From NCBI RefSeq assembly GCF_017874625.1, contig NZ_JAGIKZ010000021.1, forward strand, positions 1 through 58,976: 58,976 nucleotides of DNA, read 5' to 3'. The DNA comes from Cytobacillus eiseniae (GTDB lineage Bacteria; Bacillota; Bacilli; Bacillales; Cytobacillaceae). Positions 1-8,380 of this stretch are shown here, one piece after another. The stretch's first letter is position 1; the number at the start of each line of letters is the position of its first letter. Position numbers and translations under genes: made by a program. The notes under the pieces were generated by a model. The model saw only the letters and a program-made list of their open reading frames with translations, searched no databases and had not been told where the DNA came from.

Positions 1-1
1 A

Positions 2-210
2 AATCATTGTTTTGGATCAAATAAGCGGAAAAATTCCGCCTATTCCATAAAAAGAATCAAAATAAGCAGAAATAAGCGGAGAAATTCCGCTTAACTTCTC
101 TAAATTTAACAAAAATCATCGATTTGGATCATATAAGCGGAAAAACTTCCCTTATTTTTAAGGAAATATAGGTATTTCCCAATTTAACCGGAATTTCTCC
201 GTTTATTTTT
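2..210. repeat. Intergenic dyad repeats (AAGCGGAA/TTCCGCTT family)
   Basis: Four AT-rich short dyads built on AAGCGGAAAAATTCCGC lie at about 22-45, 71-95, 133-160 and 185-210. The first and third are embedded in a longer direct repeat of about 38 bases (2-39 and 114-151) that shares AATCAT..TTTGGATCA before AAGCGG. No ORF covers the stretch. It is probably a dispersed Bacillaceae intergenic repeat. No CRISPR-like constant-repeat/unique-spacer pattern is present. Confidence 0.6.
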
Positions 211-282
211 CAAACACGGTAATCAATATCTAATTATAACAGAGCCTTGTAAAAAGAAATCATAGCAAATGGAGGTACATAA

Positions 283-1632
283 ATGACCTATATTCATTTT
301 GACTACACAAATGCCCTTGGATTTTTCGGAGAACATGAAATCACCTATTTGCAAGATGCTGTAAAAGTTGCACATCACTCACTCCATGAGCAAACAGGTG
401 CAGGCAATCAGTTTTTAGGGTGGATGGATTTACCTATCTCATATGATAAAGAAGAATTTGCTCGAATCCAAAAATCAGCGAAAAAAATCAAACAGGATTC
501 TGATATTTTGCTTGTAATTGGCATTGGCGGCTCCTACTTGGGTGCACGTGCAGCAATTGAAATGCTTAATCATCATTTTTATAATCTCCTACCGAAGGAA
601 AAGCGCACGACTCCGCAAGTGATATTTGTCGGCAATCACCTTAGTTCAACCTATATGAAGGATGTAATGGATCTCCTAGATGGGAAGGACTTTTCGATTA
701 ATGTCATCTCGAAATCAGGGACAACGACAGAACCAGCAATTGCTTTTCGGGTTTTTCGAGAGATGTTAGAAAAAAGGTATGGAAAAGCAGAGGCGCGCAA
801 TCGAATCTATGCAACAACAGACCAAGAGCGTGGGGCATTAAAAACAGTAGCAACAGAAGAAAGCTATGAAACTTTCATCATTCCAGATGATATTGGCGGG
901 CGCTATTCTGTGTTAACTGCTGTAGGCCTATTGCCGATTGCCGTTAGTGGGGTTGATATTAAGCAAATGATGAACGGAGCAGCACTTGCAGTTGAGGAGT
1001 GCAGCAGTTCAGAAGTTGTTGAAAATGCAGCTTACCAATATGCAGCTGTCCGAAATATTTTGTACAACAAAGGAAAAACGATTGAAATGCTCGTAAACTA
1101 TGAGCCAGGACTTCAATATTTTGCAGAATGGTGGAAACAGTTATTTGGAGAAAGTGAAGGGAAGGACCAGAAAGGAATCTACCCATCCTCAGCAAACTTC
1201 TCAACCGATCTACATTCTCTTGGACAGTATGTTCAAGAAGGCAGACGTGACCTATTTGAAACAATTCTTAAAGTAGATAAGCCGCGTCATGATGTATTCA
1301 TTGAAAAAGCAGAGAATGATTTAGATGGCTTAAATTATCTTGCTGGGAAAAGTGTGGATTTTGTTAATCAGAAAGCATTTGAAGGGACGATGCTTGCCCA
1401 TACAGATGGGGGTGTGCCGAATTTAATTGTGACAATTCCTAAGTTAGATGCCTTTACATTTGGCTATCTTGTTTATTTCTTTGAGAAAGCCTGTGCAATG
1501 AGCGGTTACTTGCTCGGTGTCAATCCATTTGACCAGCCTGGAGTAGAGGCTTATAAGGTGAATATGTTTGCCCTTTTAGGAAAAGAAGGCTTTGAAGAAA
1601 AGAAGGCGGAGTTAGAGAAGCGGATTAAATAA
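283..1632 (+). CDS. pgi: Glucose-6-phosphate isomerase
   Basis: 449 aa, the usual length for Gram-positive Pgi. It interconverts glucose 6-phosphate and fructose 6-phosphate in the cytoplasm (glycolysis/gluconeogenesis). Visible features are the first SIS domain with [12 protein letters not shown] near residue 82, the phosphate-binding [10 protein letters not shown] near 147, the catalytic-Glu region [12 protein letters not shown] near 288 and HTDGGVPN near 374. The ATG at 283 follows GGAGGT at 271-276. It is followed directly by a strong terminator, so it looks monocistronic. In B. subtilis pgi is also near a yugO-type channel gene, as here. Confidence 0.97.
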   Translation: MTYIHFDYTNALGFFGEHEITYLQDAVKVAHHSLHEQTGAGNQFLGWMDLPISYDKEEFARIQKSAKKIKQDSDILLVIGIGGSYLGARAAIEMLNHHFYNLLPKEKRTTPQVIFVGNHLSSTYMKDVMDLLDGKDFSINVISKSGTTTEPAIAFRVFREMLEKRYGKAEARNRIYATTDQERGALKTVATEESYETFIIPDDIGGRYSVLTAVGLLPIAVSGVDIKQMMNGAALAVEECSSSEVVENAAYQYAAVRNILYNKGKTIEMLVNYEPGLQYFAEWWKQLFGESEGKDQKGIYPSSANFSTDLHSLGQYVQEGRRDLFETILKVDKPRHDVFIEKAENDLDGLNYLAGKSVDFVNQKAFEGTMLAHTDGGVPNLIVTIPKLDAFTFGYLVYFFEKACAMSGYLLGVNPFDQPGVEAYKVNMFALLGKEGFEEKKAELEKRIK

Positions 1633-1637
1633 TGGAG

Positions 1638-1670
1638 AGAGTGTCATCGGAATAGATGACACTCTTATTT
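1638..1670 (+). terminator. Rho-independent terminator of pgi
   Basis: Perfect 11-bp stem AGAGTGTCATC/GATGACACTCT (1638-1648 with 1655-1665), 6-nt loop, then a T-rich tail. Confidence 0.85.
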
Positions 1671-1689
1671 ATTTGTAAATTATTTATAG

Positions 1690-1843
1690 AGGTTGTTCAA
1701 AAAGTCCGGGAAAAAAGCTGCCTTAATTTCTGCTCAGTTTGCTTATCCGCTCCTCACGTACCAAAGATATACGCTCCGATGCTCTAAGCTGCACATCCTT
1801 CAACTTCTCGGCTCTTTTTGTCCTCCTTTTTGAACACGCACCT
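1690..1843. repeat. MITE-like intergenic element with imperfect terminal inverted repeats
   Basis: About 154 bp. The left end AGGTTGTTCAAAAAGTCC and the right end, read on the other strand, AGGTGCGTGTTCAAAAAGGA, are imperfect inverted repeats. The interior has no ORF. The end sequence resembles a dispersed repeat I recall from Bacillaceae genomes; from this window alone only the end symmetry is shown. Confidence 0.5.
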
Positions 1844-1863
1844 ATGGATGCCAAAGTTCCAAG

Positions 1864-2859
1864 TTATTCATTCATAATGACAATAAGCTGATCCTGATCG
1901 GTAATGGTGAATGGATGTGGTGGATTTAACCATGTTTCCTCCCCCCTTTTTATGCCCAGTAGAAGGATTCCTTCTTTCAATAGCATCGAGCTTAAGTCTA
2001 TAAATGTCATGTCGATTATTTCTGGCACAGAAGGCTTAAAGCTTAGGTTCCGTCGATCAAGCTGGTTCAATAAATCTAAAAAGGATGTGACAAGTTGCTG
2101 GGATGAAATGCTATTAATTATCACAAAGCTTGTAAGGATATTTGTTTGCACAATTTCATCTGCTCCTGCCCTTTTTGCATTTGCCACTTGTTCCGATGTT
2201 AAAATCTCAACAATGCACTGTACTTCACGATTTAGTCCTTTTACAGCTAATAGGGTAATGATTGAACTCATATCCGCTTGCAACTCACCTTTATTTGGAT
2301 CTGCCGTAATGATGACTTTTTTTGCATCGAAAATATTAGCTTTCATAAGAACCTTGTCTAAATTAGAACGGCCTTGAATGAAATGCACATTCATGTGTGG
2401 CAGTGGGTTTTTTTCTAGTGTTTCGTCTATTAATGCAATGGTGATATTCTTATTATTCGAGTAAAGTGTATGAAGAATTTCTCGTGTTCGTTCGTTCCAT
2501 CCGATCACAATGAGATGATCTTTTCCTTTAAACATGCTTTTCCCTTCTAATAATTCATTTTGTTTCGTTACAGCAGCTGTTGCCAAACCAACGAAATAGG
2601 TAGCTAAAAAACCAGCACCGACAAAAATAAGGGCAATTCCAGTAATTCTCCCACTTATCGTTGTTGGAACAAAATCTCCATAACCAACAGTGGATGCCGT
2701 AATAATGGCCCACCAGATTCCATCGAATAAGGTTGGGAATTGTTTAGGTTCAATCACATGGATAAATGAGCCAAATAGGATAATCACAATTAGGGCAATA
2801 ATAAGCACTCTTATAAACAGTGGCAGTCGAAAGAAGCTGTTGAAGAAATGGTATGGCAT
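1864..2859 (-). CDS. yugO: Two-TM potassium channel with RCK (TrkA-N) domain, YugO-type
   Basis: 331 aa. An N-terminal transmembrane helix (about residues 15-36), pore loop and selectivity filter TVGYGD (57-62), second helix (about 70-92), then a cytoplasmic Rossmann RCK domain beginning DHLIVIGWNERTRE near 113. A K+-selective channel gated by RCK ligands. In B. subtilis YugO releases K+ during biofilm electrical signalling and is encoded close to pgi, which agrees with the position here. Convergent with pgi. Substrate is confident from the filter; a signalling role is only by homology. Confidence 0.9.
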   Translation of the reverse strand: MPYHFFNSFFRLPLFIRVLIIALIVIILFGSFIHVIEPKQFPTLFDGIWWAIITASTVGYGDFVPTTISGRITGIALIFVGAGFLATYFVGLATAAVTKQNELLEGKSMFKGKDHLIVIGWNERTREILHTLYSNNKNITIALIDETLEKNPLPHMNVHFIQGRSNLDKVLMKANIFDAKKVIITADPNKGELQADMSSIITLLAVKGLNREVQCIVEILTSEQVANAKRAGADEIVQTNILTSFVIINSISSQQLVTSFLDLLNQLDRRNLSFKPSVPEIIDMTFIDLSSMLLKEGILLLGIKRGEETWLNPPHPFTITDQDQLIVIMNE

Positions 2860-2960
2860 GTGAACACTCCTGTAATTTTAAGCGTAATGTCTCCCATAAT
2901 TATTGACGAAACTAGAGCATTTCATAATAGATAAAGAAAAACATGTGAGAAAATAGAAAG

Positions 2961-2991
2961 GCCTCATCCGTTCTTGATGAACGGATGAGGC
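2961..2991 (-). terminator. Terminator downstream of the Spo0E-like gene
   Basis: Perfect 13-bp stem GCCTCATCCGTTC/GAACGGATGAGGC with a 5-nt loop. On the minus strand it is followed by a T-rich stretch (CTTTCTATTTTCTC). It lies just past the stop of the minus-strand mini-gene at 3010. Confidence 0.7.
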
Positions 2992-3009
2992 GATAAGCTA
3001 TTCTATGTA

Positions 3010-3174
3010 TTAAGAGAAATGCACAAGATGTAGATAAATCAACTTGTCCAATTTTTGACTACAGTGTAATGTTTCGATGCTATCGATGCCTGTTCGATGA
3101 GCCGTTTGGATCATCTCCCTCCTCATTTTATTAATGCGACGTAGTACTAATTGTTCAAGTGTAGTCTTGTTCAT
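3010..3174 (-). CDS. Spo0E-like aspartyl-phosphate phosphatase (mini-gene)
   Basis: 54 aa, short enough to be missed by length cut-offs. The protein starts MNKTTLEQLVLRRINKMRRE and contains the family signature SQKLDKLI (residues 39-46; SQxLD). Spo0E-like proteins are small two-helix phosphatases that dephosphorylate response regulators such as Spo0A~P and so delay sporulation. An AGGAG site lies 10 nt before the ATG at 3174, and a strong hairpin follows the stop. The target response regulator cannot be read from the sequence. Confidence 0.85.
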   Translation of the reverse strand: MNKTTLEQLVLRRINKMRREMIQTAHRTGIDSIETLHCSQKLDKLIYLHLVHFS

Positions 3175-3458
3175 TTGTCCATTCTCCTATTAGATATGAT
3201 CACTTATCTACTATTATAGGAGTTATTTCATATTTCGAAATAGATTCGACAAAAGTTCTAAAAAAGAGACAAATATTTATTTGTTCTTATGTAAGGGACG
3301 GTCTTTAGGATAAAGATTATACATATTTTTCTAGATTTTAGGTTAATTGATTAAAAACGACCTATTAAAGAATACATTGAACTTATTCTCAAAATAAATT
3401 AAGACTTTTTGTTACACTTGCAAGTCTAATGATTAGTAAGAAGGAAGGGGGAGTCTCC

Positions 3459-3977
3459 TTGGATGTTGAGAAATTAATTAAAAAAGCAAAAAAGGGGGAT
3501 GATGCATCTTTTTATGAGCTGATGCAATTACATAAAGAACGTTTGTTAAGAATAGCGATTTCGTATTTGCGGAATGAGGGAGAAGCATTAGAAGCGCTAC
3601 AAGAAGTGACTGTTAGAGCCTATTGCTCTATTAAAAAAGTTAAGCATGCTACATATTTCTCTACTTGGCTGATCCGTATTATGATTAATTATTGCCATGA
3701 TCAAAGCAGAAAAAGGAAAAGAAATGCAGATTCAAGTGTAATTGATCAACTAGTCGAAACAGTGGATTATAATCGTTCATTAGAAATTGAGGAAGCCTTG
3801 CAAAGAATTGATTCCCGCTGCCGAGAAGTCATTATCCTCAAGTATTATCATGACTTGAAAATTAAGGATATTGCTGAAATTCTCGAAAGTCCAGAGAGTA
3901 CGATTAAAACATGGCTATATAAAGGATTGCAAGCACTTCGGGATCAATTAGATGAAAGGGGTGGGCTTCATGCTTGA
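3459..3977 (+). CDS. ECF-type RNA polymerase sigma factor
   Basis: 172 aa from the TTG at 3459, which follows AAGGAAGGGGG; an ATG 10 codons upstream at 3429 has no such site. Sigma region 2 is visible around EALEALQEVTVRAYCSI and STWLIRIMINYCHDQ, region 4 around CREVIILKYYHDLKIKDIAE with the HTH ESTIKTWLYKGLQAL. It is short and without regions 1 and 3, as in ECF factors (SigV/SigW/SigM-like). The next gene overlaps it and encodes a membrane anti-sigma-like protein, so this is a cell-envelope stress-type pair. I could not identify an autoregulatory promoter. Confidence 0.9.
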   Translation: MDVEKLIKKAKKGDDASFYELMQLHKERLLRIAISYLRNEGEALEALQEVTVRAYCSIKKVKHATYFSTWLIRIMINYCHDQSRKRKRNADSSVIDQLVETVDYNRSLEIEEALQRIDSRCREVIILKYYHDLKIKDIAEILESPESTIKTWLYKGLQALRDQLDERGGLHA

Positions 3978-5280
3978 TTTTACGAGAGAGGAAGAGGAAT
4001 TGGAGAAAACAAAAACTGCTTATAGTCAATTAACCATTTCAGATGAGCAGTCAAATCATGCCATCCTTGAAGGAATAAAACGGGCAAATGGAATGAAAGC
4101 AAAGAGGAAGAGACTTCTTCCAGTTAAAATCTTGTTATCAGCTAGTATTCTAATGCTTGTATTCATCTCTTCAGTGAAAATTTCCGATACAGTTGCTGCT
4201 TACGCAATGAATATTCCAGGTTTGGAAAAGGTTGTGGAGCTGATTAGGAATGATAAGGGATTATTAGCGGCAATGGAGAATGATCATATTCAAAAGGTTA
4301 ATCTTTCCGATGAACATGAAGGATTCAAGGTAACAATAGATTCCGTCATTCATGATGAAAGTAATTTGATTGTATTCTTTAAGTATTCTTCAAAAGATGA
4401 AAAATTCGGTTTAAAAGAAATCTATTTAATGGATCAGGATGGCAAGTCTCTGCCCTTTAAAATTAATAAGGGATCTTACAGTGATAAAGGTGCTTTATCA
4501 GAGGTTAGATTTTCATTGGCAGAAGATAATGTACTTCCTGATAAACTAATCATCTCCTTTGAAATGGGATTAAACTCTGGGAAAGTTTTTGAAGATAAGT
4601 GGAACATCCCAATCACCCTGGATAAAGAAAAGCTTGCATCTAAACAGGTGTATACACTTAATCAAAAAATAGAAGTAGAAGATCAAAAGCTGACTGTTAA
4701 AAAGGTTGTATCCTACCCCACTCATACAGCCATACATGTAGAATATGATCCTAAAAATAGTAAAAAAATATTTGGAATAGAGGGGCTTAGATTGGAGGAT
4801 GGAAAGGGAGAATCTTGGAATTCGAATAAAGTTGATGATACTTGGATTAGTGAGAATGAAAGGATTATCTATCTGGAAAGCCATTACTTTTCCGCCCCTA
4901 AAAAGCTATATTTGCGCTTTGATTCAATACGAGCCCTTGAAAAGGATGAGCTTTGGGTGGAAATAGATCCTAAAACGAATCAGATTTTGAAAGCACCAAA
5001 GGATGAGTTGCTGAAAAAAGTTGAAAGGGGAAGTAATCGACTTGCTATTCAACTTGAAGCCAATCGTGACTTTATGGACCATCAAATTATACTTTATGCT
5101 TCAGATAGTGCTGGAAATAAGATTGATCATAAAGGGTATGTTGGAGCAACTCTAGACGGTCATTCCATCTGGTACACGGTCCCATTCCCAACAAATGAAA
5201 ATATATCCGGACCAATTAAACTCGAATTGTTAGACTATCCTGCCGAGATTAGACAGGATATAAAGATTAAAATCAAATAA
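3970..5280 (+). CDS. Membrane anti-sigma-factor-like protein (DUF4179/DUF5643 type)
   Basis: 436 aa from ATG 3970, which follows AAAGGGGTGGG and overlaps the sigma gene stop by 8 nt (ATGCTTGA); an in-frame ATG at 3952 is less well placed. A cytoplasmic N-terminus of about 47 residues, one transmembrane helix (about 48-70, ILLSASILMLVFISS), then a long extracytoplasmic part. The first part (AYAMNIPGLEKVVELI..) fits DUF4179 and the second (from about 225) DUF5643. Translational coupling and topology suggest it sequesters the sigma factor; the signal is unknown. Confidence 0.8.
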   Translation: MLDFTREEEELEKTKTAYSQLTISDEQSNHAILEGIKRANGMKAKRKRLLPVKILLSASILMLVFISSVKISDTVAAYAMNIPGLEKVVELIRNDKGLLAAMENDHIQKVNLSDEHEGFKVTIDSVIHDESNLIVFFKYSSKDEKFGLKEIYLMDQDGKSLPFKINKGSYSDKGALSEVRFSLAEDNVLPDKLIISFEMGLNSGKVFEDKWNIPITLDKEKLASKQVYTLNQKIEVEDQKLTVKKVVSYPTHTAIHVEYDPKNSKKIFGIEGLRLEDGKGESWNSNKVDDTWISENERIIYLESHYFSAPKKLYLRFDSIRALEKDELWVEIDPKTNQILKAPKDELLKKVERGSNRLAIQLEANRDFMDHQIILYASDSAGNKIDHKGYVGATLDGHSIWYTVPFPTNENISGPIKLELLDYPAEIRQDIKIKIK

Positions 5281-5311
5281 AGAGTATAAATTTAATACAG
5301 CAGCATCTACT

Positions 5312-5348
5312 AAGCCCATTCTAGTTTAATGAAGAGTGGGTTTTTTTA
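5312..5348 (+). terminator. Terminator of the ECF sigma/anti-sigma operon
   Basis: Stem CCCATTCT/AGAGTGGG (5315-5322 with 5333-5340, one G-T pair) followed by seven T residues. Confidence 0.75.
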
Positions 5349-5634
5349 TTGAAAGGTTAGTTGTTCGAATAGATGATACGAATGATATGTTTTGCAATAA
5401 ATGAAGGATGAGCACTTTTATGAGGGTTCCTGTCTTTATAGTAAAAACCATATAAGTATACAATTTAGAAAAATATTAATAAGGTAAAAAATGCTTAGCG
5501 AATTTTGTAGAATTATGTTGAACTTTGAATAGTATCACCTTATGATTGCTTTATACTATTAAGGTGTTTAAAAAGTACTTAAGAGTAGTAATTAAAGAGA
5601 CGATTACAATCTGTAATGGTAGAAAGGAAGGCAT
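5349..5634. other. AT-rich intergenic region before the chemoreceptor gene
   Basis: No ORF or RNA structure that I can support. It presumably holds the chemoreceptor promoter; I looked for a SigD-type TAAA/GCCGATAT pair and did not find a convincing one. Confidence 0.4.
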
Positions 5635-7617
5635 ATGAGGAAAATCTCCTATTTATTGAAAAATATTAATACAAAATTATCTATCGCATTTGCTGTTATT
5701 CTAATTATTCCCGGTCTGGTAATTGGCCTATTAGCTAGTACAACAGCTAAGAATACCGTGGAAGAAGAGATATTGACTGGCATCGATGAGAACATCGCTT
5801 TTTTAAACAAAACCATTAATAGCACAATTCAGCCTAAAGTTCATGATATAGATTATCTATATAAAGAAATATCTTCCCAATTGTATAATGGGGATGAGAG
5901 TCCAATATTACGAACGAAATTAAATCAGTATGCTTTATTACATCCAGAAGCGCAAAGTGTTTATGTTGGAACAGAGACAGGTCTATTTGTTCAAGAACCG
6001 AAAGTGCAAATGGCTGCTGATTATGATCCAAGAAATAGAGATTGGTATAAGGATGCAATGTCTCATAAAGGGGACACAATTATATCTGATCCATACATCT
6101 CAGCTGGTACAGATCAGATGGTTATAACTATTTCGAGGGTAATAGAAGATGGGACAGGTGTTGTTGCTGTTAATCTCTATTTAGACTATTTACAAGAGCT
6201 AGTCAATCAAGTGAAAATTGGAGAAGCTGGTTATGCTGCTCTTTTAGCTGATAATCGTAAGTATATTCATCACCCTGATGAAGTATCTGGAAGTGATGTA
6301 GTAGAGCCATTCTATGATCAGGTCTATGAAAAAGAAAAGGGACGTTTTGAGTATATACTAAATGGTGAGAAACGAAAAAAGAGTTTTCTAACGAATGAAT
6401 TAACGGGTTGGAAAATTGAAGGAAATGTTGTTTCATCAGAAATAATTGACGCAATGAAGCCAATTTACTATAAAACAATCGTAGTAATAATAATTGCTAT
6501 GTTGATTGGTGGAATTCTTGTTTTCTTTATTATAAAGTCAATTGTTCGTCCGCTTAAACAGTTGAAAGATAAAGCAATAACTATAAGTAAAGGGGATTTA
6601 ACTGAACAGATTGAAATATTGTCAAATGATGAAATCGGTCAATTAGGAATCGCTTTTAATGAGATGCAGGAAAGTTTGAGAAGGCTTGTTCAGCAAGTGA
6701 ATGAAAATGCTGAGTATGTGTCATCATCAGCAGAGGAATTAACGGCAAGTGCAGAGCATACAACGAGTGCAACAGAGCATGTAGCTTCAGCCATTCAAGA
6801 GATAGCAAGTAATGCCGAGAAACAAACAAATGGAAACCGAAAAAATGTAGAAGTCTTAACTGAGGTATCTGAAGGTGCTGCACGGATTGCAGAAAATTCG
6901 AAGAAGGTTTCGGAGCTTGCTCATGGGACAATGACTCAGGCAGAAGTAGGTGGCCATGCTGTTACTAATACTGTAAATCAAATGAAATCGATTCAAAAAT
7001 CAGTTTTCGAATCAAATCAGATGATTCAATCATTATTTGAACGTTCGAAAGAGGTAGGTACGATTTTGGCTGCGATTACCAAGATTGCGGATCAAACGAA
7101 TCTCCTTGCCTTGAATGCAGCAATCGAAGCAGCTAGGGCTGGTGAGCAGGGCAAAGGGTTTGCCGTTGTTGCAGATGAAGTTCGAAAGCTTGCCGAACAA
7201 TCACAAATATCAGCAAAAGAGATTCAAGTGATTGTCTATGGCATTCAAATGGATACAGAAAAATCTGTTGAAATTATGAATCAAGTAATGGGAGATGTAC
7301 AAAGTGGTGTGAAGATTTCGAATGAGGCGATTGAGAAATTTGACCAAATTCTTCTTCAAACTAAAGAAATGACACCACAAATGGAAGAGGTATCTGTTGC
7401 ATCACAACAAATGACTACTGCGATTCAAGAGATCCAGCTGACAGCTAAAGATCTAACATTATTAGCAAAAGGAAATGCCTCAAATTCAGAGGATGTAGCA
7501 GCAGTAACAGAAGAGCAACTGGCTTCTATGGAGGAAATTGCTGCTTCCTCACGTTCCCTTTCTATAATGGCTGGAGAATTACGGGATTCAATTGCTGTGT
7601 TCAAATATGAACATTAA
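5635..7617 (+). CDS. Methyl-accepting chemotaxis protein (dCache-HAMP-MCP)
   Basis: 660 aa transmembrane chemoreceptor. TM1 about residues 17-37, periplasm-facing dCache-type sensor to about 280 (contains NRDWYKDAM and [12 protein letters not shown] typical of Cache domains), TM2 about 282-303, HAMP about 304-357, and a C-terminal signalling domain with the conserved hairpin tip ([18 protein letters not shown] near 485). It follows AGAAAGGAAGG. Such Cache receptors of the TlpA/McpA/McpB kind bind small ligands such as amino acids or sugars and control CheA. The ligand is not predictable here. No che genes are in the window. Confidence 0.93.
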   Translation: MRKISYLLKNINTKLSIAFAVILIIPGLVIGLLASTTAKNTVEEEILTGIDENIAFLNKTINSTIQPKVHDIDYLYKEISSQLYNGDESPILRTKLNQYALLHPEAQSVYVGTETGLFVQEPKVQMAADYDPRNRDWYKDAMSHKGDTIISDPYISAGTDQMVITISRVIEDGTGVVAVNLYLDYLQELVNQVKIGEAGYAALLADNRKYIHHPDEVSGSDVVEPFYDQVYEKEKGRFEYILNGEKRKKSFLTNELTGWKIEGNVVSSEIIDAMKPIYYKTIVVIIIAMLIGGILVFFIIKSIVRPLKQLKDKAITISKGDLTEQIEILSNDEIGQLGIAFNEMQESLRRLVQQVNENAEYVSSSAEELTASAEHTTSATEHVASAIQEIASNAEKQTNGNRKNVEVLTEVSEGAARIAENSKKVSELAHGTMTQAEVGGHAVTNTVNQMKSIQKSVFESNQMIQSLFERSKEVGTILAAITKIADQTNLLALNAAIEAARAGEQGKGFAVVADEVRKLAEQSQISAKEIQVIVYGIQMDTEKSVEIMNQVMGDVQSGVKISNEAIEKFDQILLQTKEMTPQMEEVSVASQQMTTAIQEIQLTAKDLTLLAKGNASNSEDVAAVTEEQLASMEEIAASSRSLSIMAGELRDSIAVFKYEH

Positions 7618-7724
7618 TCTACTTTTTAATTAAAAACGTATTTTTAATAGGATATTCATTGGGTTTATTCATAACTTCCTATATAATAAAATGGTAATAT
7701 TATTATAGTCCTATAAAATGAGAG

Positions 7725-7813
7725 TAAAAGGCAAACTATCTGAAAGGGTAGGACGCAAAGCCTAGGGTCTAAGGTTAATGTAGTGGCATTAACTATGATC
7801 GCCTGGTTGCCAA
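7725..7813 (+). ncRNA. Class I cyclic-di-GMP riboswitch aptamer (GEMM-I)
   Basis: The sequence carries the GEMM-I signature: AAAAGGCAAAC at the 5' side of P1, a GAAA tetraloop hairpin (7736-7751), GGACGCAAAGCCTAGGG, a second hairpin GTTAATG/CATTAAC (7774-7795), then ATCGCCTGGTTGCC closing P1. It precedes a terminator (7834-7865) and a two-gene unit starting at 7956, so it should control those genes by transcription termination. The 3' P1 strand GCCAAAT (7809-7815) can alternatively pair with ATTTGGC (7830-7836), which forms the terminator base. That suggests ligand binding favours termination (OFF), which is inference. Confidence 0.92.
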
Positions 7814-7833
7814 ATGATAAATTTAGTTAATTT

Positions 7834-7865
7834 GGCTATTCTATTTAATTTAGGATAGCCTTTTT
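7834..7865 (+). terminator. Riboswitch-controlled terminator (expression platform)
   Basis: Stem GGCTATTCT/AGGATAGCC (7834-7842 with 7852-7860, one G-T pair) followed by TTTTT. Its 5' arm overlaps the segment ATTTGGC that can pair with the riboswitch P1 strand, giving a mutually exclusive antiterminator. Confidence 0.85.
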
Positions 7866-7955
7866 CATTTCTGGCAAATAAATAATAACCCTTTAAGAAG
7901 GCACCTCTCTGGACAATGGTAGAAAAATGTAAAGTGAAAGAGGAGAGATGTAAAG

Positions 7956-8306
7956 TTGGCAAAAGCAGGTTCATTTTCAATTAAAGTTAATCATGGTGCA
8001 AAGAGCATGGATATGGTGATTGTTGGAACATTTACACCAGAGCAGGTTCAAGAATTTGTTCAAGATTATACAACGAAGGCGAAAAGTGTAAAAGCGGAAG
8101 AATTTGTATTGAATGTTGATTCAACAGACATGGATGTATTGACACAAGAGATGATTCCAAGCATGGAAAATTCCATTCGACTTTATCAAAGTTCAGGCTT
8201 TAATAAGTTAAATATTAAAATTAAGAAAAGCGCGATTCTTAAAATGCAATTAAACCGCATCCTTAAAAATGCAAACTTCACTAATGCTGAAATTGTTGAA
8301 ATATAA
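7956..8306 (+). CDS. Small STAS-like protein of unknown function, first gene under the c-di-GMP riboswitch
   Basis: 116 aa, TTG start at 7956 with GAGGAGAG 7 nt upstream. No signal peptide or membrane segment. The alternating beta/alpha pattern (MDMVIVGTF, then an amphipathic helix PEQVQEFVQDYTTKAK, then EFVLNVDSTDM, a further helix, and NKLNIKIKKSAILKMQLNRILKN) resembles the STAS/SpoIIAA fold, but I see no canonical phosphorylatable Asp-Ser STAS motif. I do not recognise a named family. Position between a c-di-GMP riboswitch and a FabH-like gene suggests it partners the latter. A hairpin at 8316-8348 separates the two genes. Confidence 0.7.
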   Translation: MAKAGSFSIKVNHGAKSMDMVIVGTFTPEQVQEFVQDYTTKAKSVKAEEFVLNVDSTDMDVLTQEMIPSMENSIRLYQSSGFNKLNIKIKKSAILKMQLNRILKNANFTNAEIVEI

Positions 8307-8315
8307 GTAAAATAG

Positions 8316-8348
8316 ATAAGACAAGATGGGAAACCGATCTTGTCTTAT
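8316..8348 (+). terminator. Intercistronic hairpin/attenuator between the STAS-like and FabH-like genes
   Basis: Perfect 12-bp stem ATAAGACAAGAT/ATCTTGTCTTAT with a GG..CC-capped loop, followed by only TTTA. Either a partial terminator lowering expression of the next gene or an mRNA-stabilising structure. Confidence 0.6.
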
Positions 8349-8380
8349 TTACTATGTGGAAAATCAGGAGGAGTAAATAC

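Noticed and set aside
959..1264. Minus-strand ORF of 101 codons inside pgi
   Set aside because: Shadow of pgi: no ribosome-binding site, no recognisable motifs, and pgi motifs run straight through the region.
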